64,000 nucleotides of DNA from Marinobacter sp. NP-4(2019) (lineage in GTDB: Bacteria; Pseudomonadota; Gammaproteobacteria; Pseudomonadales; Oleiphilaceae), in assembly GCF_003994855.1 (NCBI RefSeq), contig NZ_CP034142.1, positions 1,426,001-1,490,000 of the forward strand, given 5' to 3'. The position numbers and the translations under genes were made by a program. Every line of letters starts with the position of its first letter. The first letter of the stretch is position 1. Below the pieces are notes generated by a model. It saw nothing but the letters and a program-made list of their open reading frames with translations, was not told the DNA's origin and searched no databases. This document shows, piece after piece, positions 34,944-44,601 of the stretch.

Positions 34944-36953
34944 TCAAGCATCTGTTCCTTGATTTCCCTCACTATGATTATTTTTAGGCGATACCGCCCA
35001 GCTCGTGTAGCCAAGCCTCATAATTCGGGCGACTTCGTCTTCTGGTATTGCCGACAGGTCTCCCAACTCCAGGGGGTCGTAATGGAATGCGTACAGGCGG
35101 GAGGTAAATTCGGCAATGGGGAGGGAGGCTTCGCCGCGATATTCGCCGTGGCATCGGGTGGAGCAGGTAATGCCCTGGCCCCAGTCCTGGCCGCTGTCGT
35201 TGTTGGGGTTGAAGAAATAGACCCGTATCTCGTCCTGTGGGCTAAGCCCGACTCTCAGGATGTTGATGGCATGGCGGCCTACGAAGCGGGCGGCGCTGTC
35301 GGTGACGGCAATACCGGCCGGCTGGGCATGGATCACTGGCATATTCCCGTTGTAAAAAGGATGGTAGCTGGCATAGAAGTGCCGAATGAAGCCTTCGTAG
35401 TCGCGTATCTCGCCGGTGTGGATATCGGCCACTACACGGAACCCCTGGCTTACCCACCAGCCATAGAATTCCGGGTTGATCCAGCGGTGGGCATCATCAT
35501 CCCGGTTTTCGCAACGGCGCCACATTTCGCCATAGATGCGATCCAGGTGGGGGATAACGATCAGTGATACAGGGTCCACATCAACCGGTGTTCCCTCGAC
35601 CAACCCGGGCTTCAGATCTCTGGAAGAGACGTTCTGGCCCTCGAAACGGCTCAGCACTTCGTTGTCCCGGGCCGCCCAGGCCAATACCTGGAGCAGGTAA
35701 TCGGCTTCGTTGGCCGCCCACATCGACAGACCGATGGCAGACTGGCAGGTGGGGTTGTTGCCCTGACCTACACCCAGCGGCTGCCCCAAAAGATTGATAA
35801 CACCGGCCAACAGGAATACCCGGGGCGGTCGGGCATCGCCAAAGACCTCTTGAAGGGTGTGTGCGGTCTCCGCGGACAGGCGGAGTTTGATTTGCCGCCA
35901 CAGGGCCTGGGCCACCGGTGACGTAAACAGTGAACCCCGTTCCAGCATCATGGTAAGGCCATACACGGCCTGGCAGGTTTCCGGATAGATGGCTTCGTCG
36001 ATCAGGGCATGGACCAGTTCCGTGTAGCAATAGAGGTCATCCAGACCGGTCATGGTCAGCCCCAGTGTGTCGGGTATCAGATCGTCCTGGTCACTGTTGC
36101 GCAGGTACCTCAGCATAACCGCGTGATAAGGGGAGGCCAGACCGGTGTCGTGCATGCTGCGGGCAAAGCACGTGGCTTCGGACGAGAGTGCTTCGTCGTC
36201 CATCTCCGTTAGCCGCTGCTCATAGATCTCCAGGCCCGGGTCTTCGGCGCTGCCCGGGGTGGGCGCAAACAGCGCGTTGACCAGGCGGGTGGCATCGGCG
36301 TTGCCAGTGGTTTTCATCGTGGGATCATAGAGGCATTTGGCAATCTGATCGATCATCTCGCAGATGCTGTTAACCTGTACCGGTCCCTGATCCAGCAATC
36401 GCCAGACTTCGGTCACCAGGCTGTCCAGCAGGCTCTCATAGCCAAGGTGGGAAATCAGATAGCGGTAGAGTTCCTGGACGATCATTCCGAGCTGTTTCGG
36501 GCGTTCCCGGTCGGCTTCCGTGAGTTGGCCAGACAACAGATCCAGGTTCAACGCCATCACCTGGGTCAGGAAGTGGCGTGCCTGTTCTGCCGAAATGCCG
36601 GGGTGGAAGTAGTCGCCCAGGGTGACGGCAAGCATTCGTAGCTCGCTGATGGCCTCTACGATGGTCGTAACGGCCCCGGCCTCGCGTAGAGAGTGCTTGG
36701 CCAGTGCCGGCTGGAGGAGGCCCGGCTGAGCCCAGTCGCTGGCGCCGAAGATGCCGGCGGATTCCAGTGAGCGGATCCGTCGGTACAAAACGTCGAATCC
36801 GCCCGGCAGCGTCATCAGGATTCGGGCATGCTCCAACAGTCCAAGACTGGAAGCCTTGGGGTTAATGTGACGGGCTCGAGCGAACTCAGCTAGCGCTCCA
36901 TCAAATTGCTTCGATGCCTGCTCGAGTGCAGGGTCAGCGTTTGGGCGTTCCAT
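34944..36953 (-). CDS. Unknown 669-residue protein with a papain-like active-site pattern
   Basis: I do not recognise a named family. The N-terminal 390 residues are mostly helical. From there, GVGQGNNPTCQSAIGLSMWA places Gln397 six residues before Cys403, the spacing of oxyanion Gln and catalytic Cys in papain-like peptidases. Farther on, GRHAINILRVGL (His561) is followed by IRVYFFNPNND (Asn582 or Asp586), which looks like the His and Asn/Asp of the same fold. A cytoplasmic thiol peptidase, amidase or transglutaminase-like enzyme is therefore possible, but not shown. No signal peptide is seen, and the ribosome-binding site is weak. It is transcribed away from the MFS gene, and neither neighbour explains it. 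Confidence 0.55.
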   Translation of the reverse strand: MERPNADPALEQASKQFDGALAEFARARHINPKASSLGLLEHARILMTLPGGFDVLYRRIRSLESAGIFGASDWAQPGLLQPALAKHSLREAGAVTTIVEAISELRMLAVTLGDYFHPGISAEQARHFLTQVMALNLDLLSGQLTEADRERPKQLGMIVQELYRYLISHLGYESLLDSLVTEVWRLLDQGPVQVNSICEMIDQIAKCLYDPTMKTTGNADATRLVNALFAPTPGSAEDPGLEIYEQRLTEMDDEALSSEATCFARSMHDTGLASPYHAVMLRYLRNSDQDDLIPDTLGLTMTGLDDLYCYTELVHALIDEAIYPETCQAVYGLTMMLERGSLFTSPVAQALWRQIKLRLSAETAHTLQEVFGDARPPRVFLLAGVINLLGQPLGVGQGNNPTCQSAIGLSMWAANEADYLLQVLAWAARDNEVLSRFEGQNVSSRDLKPGLVEGTPVDVDPVSLIVIPHLDRIYGEMWRRCENRDDDAHRWINPEFYGWWVSQGFRVVADIHTGEIRDYEGFIRHFYASYHPFYNGNMPVIHAQPAGIAVTDSAARFVGRHAINILRVGLSPQDEIRVYFFNPNNDSGQDWGQGITCSTRCHGEYRGEASLPIAEFTSRLYAFHYDPLELGDLSAIPEDEVARIMRLGYTSWAVSPKNNHSEGNQGTDA

Positions 36954-37076
36954 GGCTTCGATTCCCTATTTGTGATCTCTGACACAAGTCTGGCTTGTGG
37001 TTTCATTGCCGTCTACGCTGATTACAATCAGCAATGTAAAGGCCCCAATCCTCGATGCTTGTCTTTCGGAGGTGGA

Positions 37077-38372
37077 ATGAAGTTTCCCTCAAGCACAGCT
37101 TTTGCCCTTTTGGGAGCAGCACTGATTGCAATCAGCTACGGGCTTGCGCGCTTTGCATTCGGCCTGTTTGTGCCCCCAATCCGGGAAGAGCTGGAGCTGA
37201 CGCCGGACGTGATCGGCATCATCGGCGCTCTGCCGCTCATCAGTTTTGTGCTCGCCACGATAGTTGCACCATTATCCGCTGACCGTCTTGGCGCCCGCAA
37301 TACGGCGGTACTGTCCGGTGGTTTCGGTGCTGTCGGTCTGGCGCTGATCAGCCAGGCTTCTGGCGCTTTATCCCTTGGCGTGGGTGTGTTTGCCTGTGGC
37401 ATCTGCACCGGCCTGATGATGCCGGCACTCACTGCGGCCATGCAGGCGCTGGTAAAACGTTCCCTGCATGGGCGTGTCAGTTCGGTGATGAATGCGGGTA
37501 CCAGTGTAGGCGTAATCATTGCCGTACCGACGATTCTCTTCCTGGCCGGTGCCTGGCGTTATGCGTATGTGTCCTTTGCGGTTCTGGCGGTCATCGGGAT
37601 ATTTGCCACGTGGATTTTCATCCCTTCAGTGTCGAGCGTCACGCCGTCGAACGCGGCGCCACCACCTCCGATCAGCGCCCTGCAGTGGTCGCGTCTGTTC
37701 AGGCTGTCACTGTTTGCGTTCATGATGGGCTTTGTCTCCGCCGCGTACTGGATCTTCGCGCCTGACCTGGTCGTCAACCTTGGTGCCCTGCCGCCCGATG
37801 CGACCGGGTGGCTGTGGCTGGCGGTTGGTATCGCCGGTCTCGGAGGTGCCGTGGTGGCGGATGTGGCCGATCGCAATAACCCGCCGATCACCCAGGCGCT
37901 CATGCTGATGATGCTTTCCGCGAGCCTGGCATTGCTCGCCGCCAGTCCCGCTAACCTGGCCATCGCGGCATTCTCCGCGTTGGTCTTTGGCCTGGCTTAC
38001 ATGAGCCTGACAGGGTTGTATCTGATGACCGGCATCCGCTTGTTGCCGGGCCGATTATCGATGGGACCCGTATTGCCCTTTATGGCGGTGTCGCTCGGGC
38101 AGGCGACCGGTTCGCCTCTTGTTGGCGTGTTGGTGAATGAATTCGGTTATTCGGATGCGTTTGCCATGTTTTCAGTGGTGGGCATTATGGTGGCCATGTT
38201 GTCACCCCTGTATCCGCGCCACATTGAGCAGGAGCACGAAGAGGAGGGTGAAGAAGACACAGGCCTCCAGGCGGCCTACGATTACCAGCTTCAGAATGAG
38301 GAGGGTGAGCCGTTCAGGTATGGAGCTCCCGAACGGCCAGGTCAAACAGCACAGCAACCGGAAGGGGGGTGA
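37077..38372 (+). CDS. MFS transporter
   Basis: The ATG at 37077 follows CGGAGGTGGA closely and gives 431 residues. Twelve hydrophobic segments are visible, with ADRLGARNTAVLSGG as the loop 2-3 region and a polar, acidic C-terminal tail (EQEHEEEGEEDTG). The overall look is of the YbfB/CynX-like branch of the major facilitator superfamily, which moves small organic anions or drugs. The substrate is unknown. The first 120 bases upstream hold no other gene. Confidence 0.85.
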   Translation: MKFPSSTAFALLGAALIAISYGLARFAFGLFVPPIREELELTPDVIGIIGALPLISFVLATIVAPLSADRLGARNTAVLSGGFGAVGLALISQASGALSLGVGVFACGICTGLMMPALTAAMQALVKRSLHGRVSSVMNAGTSVGVIIAVPTILFLAGAWRYAYVSFAVLAVIGIFATWIFIPSVSSVTPSNAAPPPPISALQWSRLFRLSLFAFMMGFVSAAYWIFAPDLVVNLGALPPDATGWLWLAVGIAGLGGAVVADVADRNNPPITQALMLMMLSASLALLAASPANLAIAAFSALVFGLAYMSLTGLYLMTGIRLLPGRLSMGPVLPFMAVSLGQATGSPLVGVLVNEFGYSDAFAMFSVVGIMVAMLSPLYPRHIEQEHEEEGEEDTGLQAAYDYQLQNEEGEPFRYGAPERPGQTAQQPEGG

Positions 38373-38394
38373 CCCGGCACGACCGGGGCATGGG

Positions 38395-39081
38395 TTATCC
38401 GCCTTCGCGGAAGCGCCGGATAAAGGCTTCGGATTCGTCGATTGATTGTTCCATATTGCGAATCAACTCATCTACGTCCTGGCGGATACTCACCAGTTCG
38501 TTCTCCAGAGAACCGATCGCCTGGGCATTCAGGTTATGCTTGAGATACAGCACCTGATCCTGAAACGCCTGCAATACTGGCTCCATGCGATCTTCGGCCT
38601 CGTGCATACGGCGAATCAGTTGACTGTACTGAGCTCGCGTCTCATCAAGTTGCTGCTCGCTGTTACGTCGCAGAGAGGCGCTTTCGTATAGATCCAGTTC
38701 ATCCTCCCATTCATCAAACAGGTCTTCTGCAACCTCTTCCACCTTATCGATACGATTGCGGACTTCCTCTGCACTCGACTTACTGTCGTCATAGGCATCG
38801 CTGATCTCGGTGTACCGATCCTTGAGCTCGGTATCCGGTGTATCTACAACGCTCTGGAAGCGCTCCAGAGAAGAGCGGAAGGTTTCCTGTGCATCATTCT
38901 GGCTGTCCCGTGCGTCTTCCACCCGGTCCACCAGGATGTCGCGCTTTTCATACCCGAATTTTTCCATGGTTTTGTAGTACACCGAGGAACATCCGCCCAG
39001 AAACAAGGCACTGAGCAGCAATAGCCACAACTGACAGGCACCTTGTGGCTTTAATGAACTGACAGTGACAGGGTTGGACAT
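38395..39081 (-). CDS. DUF2959 lipoprotein
   Basis: The start at 39081 has GGAG upstream and yields 228 residues. A lipoprotein signal is clear (LLLLSALFLGGC, Cys about residue 30). The mature part is almost wholly helical, with heptad-like stretches from about 45 to 225 and the phrase YYKTMEKFGYEKRDILVDRV at its start, typical of DUF2959, a family found in marine gammaproteobacteria. It is expected to sit on the inner face of the outer membrane or the periplasmic face of the inner one. Its function is unknown. Confidence 0.85.
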   Translation of the reverse strand: MSNPVTVSSLKPQGACQLWLLLLSALFLGGCSSVYYKTMEKFGYEKRDILVDRVEDARDSQNDAQETFRSSLERFQSVVDTPDTELKDRYTEISDAYDDSKSSAEEVRNRIDKVEEVAEDLFDEWEDELDLYESASLRRNSEQQLDETRAQYSQLIRRMHEAEDRMEPVLQAFQDQVLYLKHNLNAQAIGSLENELVSIRQDVDELIRNMEQSIDESEAFIRRFREGG

Positions 39082-39197
39082 AAAACGGTCTCCGGTTGGG
39101 GGGTACGAGTCCGGAAAGTGAAGCATGGCAGCAGCTTGCTGACAAGCGCTGACTCCGGCGTTGGCCCGAGAAGCATTTCAACCCTGACTCATAACCC

Positions 39198-39830
39198 TCA
39201 GGCCGGATTATCCATTGCCGCGAACGCTTCGGAGATGGTTATCGGAGCCGTAGGGCGTGCGTACATCGCCTTCCGGTATTCTCGCAGCCTCGGTGCGTCG
39301 TCGAGCATCTTCTCATTGTTAACCCAGTCCAGCGTATAGGCGGCGTTGAAGTCAGCCACGCTGAGCCGGTTGCCAACGATGAACTCTCGTTCCGCCATGT
39401 GTCGTTCAAGCACCGCCACCATTTCCAGGCATTCCTGCCTCGCCAATTCGACATCCTGAGGTAACCGCTTTTCTTCCGGATAAACGAACGTGTGACGCGC
39501 GATGCGCCACAGAGGCTGTTCGATCTCGGTCACCAGGAAGAAAATCCAGCGGTACATTTGGGCTCGGTCTTCAACCGCCTCCGGGATAAAGCCCGCCTGT
39601 GGGTATTTCTCGGCCAGGTAAAGCTGGATTGCGGCGGATTCGGTCAGCACCAGGCTGCCGTCGACCAATACCGGCACTTTGGCGGCAGGGTTGAGGGAAA
39701 GAAAATCCTGTCGGAGTTGCTCACCTTGCAGGAGGTCCACCGGGTGCAGTTCGTACTCCAGGCCGAGTTCGTTGAGCAACCAGATAACGCGCAGGGCGCG
39801 GGTTGGGGGTGTTCCGTATAATTTCAGCAT
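39198..39830 (-). CDS. Glutathione S-transferase-family protein
   Basis: The ATG at 39830, with GGAG upstream, gives 210 residues. The thioredoxin-like N-terminal domain (MLKLYGTPPTRALRVIWLL) contains NPAAKVPVLVDG with the cis-Pro and LTESAAIQLYLAEKYP with the glutathione-binding Glu-Ser. The helical C-terminal domain ends with REYRKAMYARP. It probably conjugates or reduces with glutathione, substrate unknown. It stands alone between the lipoprotein gene and a regulator on the same strand. Confidence 0.9.
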   Translation of the reverse strand: MLKLYGTPPTRALRVIWLLNELGLEYELHPVDLLQGEQLRQDFLSLNPAAKVPVLVDGSLVLTESAAIQLYLAEKYPQAGFIPEAVEDRAQMYRWIFFLVTEIEQPLWRIARHTFVYPEEKRLPQDVELARQECLEMVAVLERHMAEREFIVGNRLSVADFNAAYTLDWVNNEKMLDDAPRLREYRKAMYARPTAPITISEAFAAMDNPA

Positions 39831-39894
39831 GTCCAGCTCCACAGGTGCGCGGGCACTGTTCGTCTTCCAGTTGCGGATGGCCTCAAGGCTTACT

Positions 39895-40638
39895 TCACTC
39901 CACTCTTGGGCCCTTTTTTAACCGGGCTTTACTGGAAGCAAACACACTTCGCCCCAACCACTGCCAGAGGTCCCGTGAATCCTGCTGGCTACCACGGACA
40001 AGCAGCCGGCGCGCCTGCTGCTCGGCATCCGGGTCGCTGTCGCCGGTCCAGATCTCGGTCAGACTGGCTACGCTGGCCTCGACCACCAGGGTCAGCTCAT
40101 GGCCCGGGTCTTCACGGCACAGGTCGATCTCTCCATCAGCAACAACCAGCCACCAATGCCGCTCCCGATGCCGGGCATCATTCAGGAAAAAGTGGATGAC
40201 CACGCGGCGGTTAGCGGGGAATTCGTCGATATTTGCGAACCGGCGAATATCCCACATCAGGAAGCCGGCATCGAGCTGGTTTGCCTGCAGCCGGCTGCCA
40301 ATCCATCGTGCCCCCCAGTGACCAATGGCCAGGATGATCGGGCGCAACTCCTCACCCGCCGGTGTCAGCACATACTCCTGGTGACTGCCCTCCTGCACGC
40401 GCCGAAGCACCCCCACTTCCTCAAGTTTTTTCAAACGCTGGGCCAGAAGCGTGGCCGACATCCGCGGCAATCCCCGCCGGATCTCGTTGAAATGGGTGCT
40501 GCCACACAGTAGCTCCCGTACCACCAGCGGTGTCCATCGTTCCCCGAGTATTTCCGAACCCCGGGCGACGGTGCAGAACTGTCCATAGTTGGTCATGGGC
40601 TTTGGCTCCGTGGGGGCGTTAATGCCCCGAATTTTCAT
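39895..40638 (-). CDS. HxlR-type transcriptional regulator with an added C-terminal domain
   Basis: The ATG at 40638 has AAGGA 5 bases upstream (247 residues); ATG 40596 is an alternative. Residues 20-110 are an HxlR winged helix (GERWTPLVVRELLCGSTHFN, LPRMSATLLAQRLKKLEEVG). The remaining 130 residues, with RRVVIHFFLNDARHRERHWW, resemble the SCP2-like extension found in some HxlR proteins, perhaps a ligand-binding part. It is divergent from the nitrilase gene, 101 bases apart, so it likely regulates it. Confidence 0.85.
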   Translation of the reverse strand: MKIRGINAPTEPKPMTNYGQFCTVARGSEILGERWTPLVVRELLCGSTHFNEIRRGLPRMSATLLAQRLKKLEEVGVLRRVQEGSHQEYVLTPAGEELRPIILAIGHWGARWIGSRLQANQLDAGFLMWDIRRFANIDEFPANRRVVIHFFLNDARHRERHWWLVVADGEIDLCREDPGHELTLVVEASVASLTEIWTGDSDPDAEQQARRLLVRGSQQDSRDLWQWLGRSVFASSKARLKKGPRVE

Positions 40639-40739
40639 CCTAGTCCTTTTCAGCGCGGATGGCGCTCCATTTTCTGGACTATCGCCTGTATCCGGTTGGG
40701 GGGATAGTGAATCTGGACACCATTGAAAAGGGGAACAAC

Positions 40740-41678
40740 ATGATCACGCTCGCCATCGTTCAGGAACCACCGGTCTTTCTGGACCGGGAAAAGACGATCG
40801 AAAGGGCCGTGCGACTGGTACAGGATGCCGCCAACCAGGGAGCGCGGCTGATCGTTTTCTCGGAAGCCTTCATCCCCGGCTATCCCGCCTGGATATGGCG
40901 GCTGAAACCAGGTGGCGACTGGGGGTTGTCGGAGCAGTTGCATGGGCGACTGCTCGACAACGCCGTCCAGCTTGGTTCTGACCAGTTGCGCCCTCTGTTG
41001 GAGGTTGCCAAAGAAAGGCAGATGACCATTGTGTGCGGCATCAATGAGCGCGACGAGGACACCAGCCGGGCCACCCTCTATAACTCGGTACTCACCATCA
41101 GCCCGCAGGGGACTGTGCAGAACTGCCACCGCAAACTCATGCCCACCAATCCGGAACGCATGGTGTGGGGCTTCGGCGATGCCAGCGGAATGAAAGTCAT
41201 CGACACCCCCGTCGGCCGGGTCGGGTCACTGGTGTGTTGGGAAAACTACATGCCGCTGGCACGCTACGCACTGTTCGCCCAAGGCATCGATATCTACATC
41301 GCCCCCACCTACGACAGCGGCGACCGCTGGATTCGCACCCTTCAGCACATTGCCAGGGAAGGGGGATGCTGGGTTCTTGGCGCGGGCAACGTGCTGCGCA
41401 CGAGCGATCTGCCCGACGACTTTCCGGAGGTAGAACGCCTGTATCCGGACAACGAGGAATGGATCAATTCCGGTGATTCGGTGGTCATTTCACCCGCCGG
41501 GGAAATCGTAGCCGGCCCATTGCGCCAGGAAACCGGCCTGCTGCTGGCCGACATTGAAGTCAGCGAAGTGAACGCGGCAAGGCGCAGCCTGGATATCGTT
41601 GGCCATTATGCCCGGCCAGACATATTTTCATTGCAGGTGAACACCCGGCCGCAAAGGCCGGTCAGTTTCAATGATTAG
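40740..41678 (+). CDS. Nitrilase-family carbon-nitrogen hydrolase
   Basis: AAGGGG 7 bases before the ATG at 40740 fixes 312 residues. The catalytic triad of the superfamily is visible: Glu in IVFSEAFIPGYP, Lys in HRKLMPTNPER and Cys in SLVCWENYMPLARY. The CWENYMPLAR block is typical of true nitrilases (branch 1), which turn nitriles into carboxylic acids and ammonia. Cyanide dihydratases and related enzymes have similar blocks, so the substrate is open. Divergent from the HxlR-type regulator. Confidence 0.9.
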   Translation: MITLAIVQEPPVFLDREKTIERAVRLVQDAANQGARLIVFSEAFIPGYPAWIWRLKPGGDWGLSEQLHGRLLDNAVQLGSDQLRPLLEVAKERQMTIVCGINERDEDTSRATLYNSVLTISPQGTVQNCHRKLMPTNPERMVWGFGDASGMKVIDTPVGRVGSLVCWENYMPLARYALFAQGIDIYIAPTYDSGDRWIRTLQHIAREGGCWVLGAGNVLRTSDLPDDFPEVERLYPDNEEWINSGDSVVISPAGEIVAGPLRQETGLLLADIEVSEVNAARRSLDIVGHYARPDIFSLQVNTRPQRPVSFND

Positions 41679-41707
41679 GGGGCGATCCGGACCCGAAAGC
41701 TGGATTG

Positions 41708-42259
41708 TTATTCCTCAATCTGCGGCGCACTGAATGCCTTGCTGTAGAACCCCGATGGATCAAAACAGCAAACCCGCTTCTTGCCAGAGGCAAGCATGTC
41801 ACATGCATCGTTGATGCGCTTCACGCGGGTTTTCGCCTGCTTGGCTGACGTAATCCAATGAATCCAATCGAGGCGCGCGATTGTCGTTGTTGCATTCCAC
41901 GTAGCCAGGGACTCAGGAGCAGCCTCCAGAGCTTGCGCCAGGTCTGCAGGAACTTCCGGCTCGGGCTCCTGCTCCACGGCCGCGATTTCGAAGTGGGCTT
42001 CGTCCCCGATTCGTGCGTGTGAAGCTTCAAGCAGATCTTCATCAATCCGCAGCCAGTGACTTTTCTGGCCATCCGGCTCGAGCAGGGCCTGGAAGCCGTG
42101 CCCGTTGATCGCGCCCGTTACCGTTACCCGACCACGTCTCGGGAGCTTTGCGCTTGCTTCATAGGGCAGGATGACGAAAGCCCACACAATTCCACTACCC
42201 GATCTCTTCGGCTGAAGCAGTCGCGCGTTGAACTCAGACCTCGTGTCTTGTTGCGTCAT
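41708..42259 (-). CDS. YdeI/OmpD-associated family protein (DUF1905)
   Basis: The start at 42259, with GAGG 5 bases upstream, gives 183 residues. The N-terminal half matches DUF1905 (FNARLLQPKRSGSGIVWAFV, KLPRRGRVTVTGAINGHGF) and the C-terminal half the OmdA-like bacteriocin-protection domain (WIHWITSAKQAKTRVKRINDA). It is a small cytoplasmic protein of unclear function. It is convergent with the nitrilase gene. Confidence 0.82.
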   Translation of the reverse strand: MTQQDTRSEFNARLLQPKRSGSGIVWAFVILPYEASAKLPRRGRVTVTGAINGHGFQALLEPDGQKSHWLRIDEDLLEASHARIGDEAHFEIAAVEQEPEPEVPADLAQALEAAPESLATWNATTTIARLDWIHWITSAKQAKTRVKRINDACDMLASGKKRVCCFDPSGFYSKAFSAPQIEE

Positions 42260-42348
42260 GTGATCCTCGAAGCTCAATCTGCCGTGATTGATAAGACTCT
42301 AAATGGATACCAGACTCGTGACAAAGAGTGAACTCAAAAGTGTATATT

Positions 42349-42371
42349 GCCCCGGCCTGTAACGCCGGGGC
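42349..42371 (-). terminator. Terminator-like hairpin after the aldo/keto reductase gene
   Basis: GCCCCGGC and GCCGGGGC make a perfect 8-bp stem with a 7-base loop 11 bases past the reductase stop. The minus strand continues AATATACAC, so there is no real T-run. Confidence 0.5.
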
Positions 42372-42382
42372 AGCGTCGAATA

Positions 42383-43468
42383 TCACGCCTTCATATGCGC
42401 CCGATACTCCCCCTGTCGCTCCAGCATCCAGCCCGGATACTCCGCCGGCAGGCGGCTGACTTCATCCAGGGCCGCCAGTTCGTCAGCTGAGAACCGGATC
42501 TGTGCCGCCAGGAGATTGTCCCGCAACTGGTCGACCCGCTTGGCGCCGATAATGACACTGGTCACGGCGTTCTGGTGCAGCAGCCAGGCAAGCGCGGTTT
42601 GAGCCACGCTGACGGGCTGGCCGTCGACCTGCTTGCCGGCGGCGATCTCCCGCATCACGGCGATGACAGCGCTGCCACGTTCCCGGTTGACCGGCGGGAA
42701 ATCAAATTTGGCGCGCCGGTTTTCTTCAGAGACGTCCGGCCCTTCGTACTTGCCGGAGAGGTAGCCGCCCGCCAACGGGCTCCACACCATCAGGCCGATG
42801 TTTTCGGACTCCAGCATGGGGATCACTTCCCGTTCGAGATCCCGGCCCACGAGGGTGTAGTAGGCCTGCAATGATAGAATCGGGCAAAGGCGGCGGGCCC
42901 GGGTAATGCCAACGGCTTTCATCACCTGCCAGGCGGCCCAGTTCGAGAGGCCGACGTAACGGACATGGCCGTGCTGCACCAGGGTATTCAGCGCTTCCAG
43001 GGTTTCCTCTATCGGCGTGGCCGGGTCGAAACCGTGGATCTGGTACAGGTCGATGTAATCGGTTTGCAGGCGCTGCAGGCTGGTCTTGCACTCGCTCATG
43101 ATATGGCCACGGGAGGCGCCGCGGGCATTGGGGCCGTCGCCCATCGGGCCGAGCACCTTGGTGGCCAGTACGACATCTTCGCGGCGGACGTCCAGATTCT
43201 TCAGGGACTGGCCCACGATGCGCTCACTGGCGCCACCACCGTACACGTTGGCGGTATCGATAAAGTTGATGCCCGCATCCAGGGCAGCCTTCACCAGCTC
43301 ATCGGCCTGTTCCTTCTGCAACTGGCCGATCAGCCCCCACATGTCGTCCCCGCCGCCGAAAGTCATGGTGCCCAGGCACAGTTCCGATACAAACAGCCCC
43401 GAATTGCCCAGCGTTCTCAGGCGCAGGGGGGCGTCTTGGGTGGATTGGGGTAGGTTGGGAGTTGTCAT
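42383..43468 (-). CDS. Aldo/keto reductase
   Basis: The ATG at 43468, with AGAGGT upstream, gives 361 residues; an open frame continues upstream into the AraC promoter region without a good start. The (beta/alpha)8 family motifs are present: LGTMTFGGG near the start, INFIDTANVYGGGASE with catalytic Asp and Tyr, VVLATKV with Lys, and YIDLYQIHGFDP with His. The ending AEYPGWMLERQGEYR is typical of the YajO/Tas-like branch. It reduces an aldehyde or ketone with NADPH. It is divergent from an AraC regulator, a common pair in stress-inducible reductases. Confidence 0.9.
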   Translation of the reverse strand: MTTPNLPQSTQDAPLRLRTLGNSGLFVSELCLGTMTFGGGDDMWGLIGQLQKEQADELVKAALDAGINFIDTANVYGGGASERIVGQSLKNLDVRREDVVLATKVLGPMGDGPNARGASRGHIMSECKTSLQRLQTDYIDLYQIHGFDPATPIEETLEALNTLVQHGHVRYVGLSNWAAWQVMKAVGITRARRLCPILSLQAYYTLVGRDLEREVIPMLESENIGLMVWSPLAGGYLSGKYEGPDVSEENRRAKFDFPPVNRERGSAVIAVMREIAAGKQVDGQPVSVAQTALAWLLHQNAVTSVIIGAKRVDQLRDNLLAAQIRFSADELAALDEVSRLPAEYPGWMLERQGEYRAHMKA

Positions 43469-43663
43469 AGCCGATACCTCTTCGTTATGGAAGAACCTGC
43501 CGGAGCAGGACCGTGGGTTCATACTAGGCGACGCACGGCCAATCGGGCTGGCGGAAACTCTCAGAGGATTGCACAATTCTATCAACCTGACATCAGCCCG
43601 GGGATGACCCTACTGAAGTGCGGCACCGGACAGTCTATGATTCCATCAGAAGAGGAGACCATC

Positions 43664-44596
43664 ATGACCGCCCAGCCCAACGTCATTCCAATGCAACCGG
43701 ACAACCCCTCCCTGAATCGGCTCCGTGATCTTGTCGAGCAGCAATGGCTGACCCATGGCCCGGAGAACGCGATCGACGGTTTGCGCCTGACCCGCGCCCT
43801 GGAACCCAGCGGCACCATCCGGGCTCTTTACCAGACCTCGTTCTGCATCGTATTGCAGGGGGCCAAGGTGACGGCGATTGGGGAGTCGGCCTTTCATTAT
43901 CGCCAGGGCGAGTGCCTGCTGGCGTCCGTCAATGTGCCGGTGAACTCCCGCATTGTGGAGGCCGCTCCCGATAAGCCGTATCTGGCGTTGAGCCTAGCGA
44001 TTGATCCGGCAATGATTTCCGAACTGCTGGTGACCCATCCAGAGGTGGCGTACCGCGGCCCAAAACAACCGGCACTGGTCACAGCCGGGATGCCGGATGG
44101 GCTGTACGATCCTGTCATCCGCCTGCTCCGGTTGCTCGACCAACCGGATGACCGTGAAGTACTGGAGCCGCTTTTCCGCCGGGAAATCTGTTGGCGAGTA
44201 TTACGGTCGCCGCTGGGGCCGGCCCTGCAGCAGATCGGGCTGAAGGACAGCGACACCGCCCGCATTGGCCGGGTAACGGCCTGGATGCAGGCGAACTACC
44301 AACAGCCCTTCCGGGTGGCCGAGCTGGCGGCGATGGCGAGTATGAGCCCGGCGACCTTTCACCGGCATTTCAAGAGCATCACTCGGTTAACGCCCGTGCA
44401 ATTCCAGAAGCTGGTACGCCTGCAGGAAGCCCGGCGGCTGTTGTTAAGCGATCAGGAAGTGGCGAGTGTTGGCTACCAGGTCGGCTATGAAAGCCCATCC
44501 CAGTTCAGCCGCGATTACCGCAAACTGTTTGGCGCACCACCGGGCCGGGATAAGGCCGTGATGCGGTCTAGTGTGGCGATTGAGAGTGGGGGGTGA
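43664..44596 (+). CDS. AraC-family transcriptional regulator
   Basis: AGAGGAG 6 bases before the ATG at 43664 gives 310 residues. The N-terminal AraC_N domain (about 25-180) includes YQTSFCIVLQGAKVTAIGE and the C-terminal 100 residues hold the two helix-turn-helix motifs (PFRVAELAAMASMSPATFHR, VGYQVGYESPSQFSRDYRKL). This layout matches regulators that switch on a neighbouring aldo/keto reductase. The gene lies just left of the accessory island. Confidence 0.9.
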   Translation: MTAQPNVIPMQPDNPSLNRLRDLVEQQWLTHGPENAIDGLRLTRALEPSGTIRALYQTSFCIVLQGAKVTAIGESAFHYRQGECLLASVNVPVNSRIVEAAPDKPYLALSLAIDPAMISELLVTHPEVAYRGPKQPALVTAGMPDGLYDPVIRLLRLLDQPDDREVLEPLFRREICWRVLRSPLGPALQQIGLKDSDTARIGRVTAWMQANYQQPFRVAELAAMASMSPATFHRHFKSITRLTPVQFQKLVRLQEARRLLLSDQEVASVGYQVGYESPSQFSRDYRKLFGAPPGRDKAVMRSSVAIESGG

Positions 44597-44601
44597 GGGG
44601 G

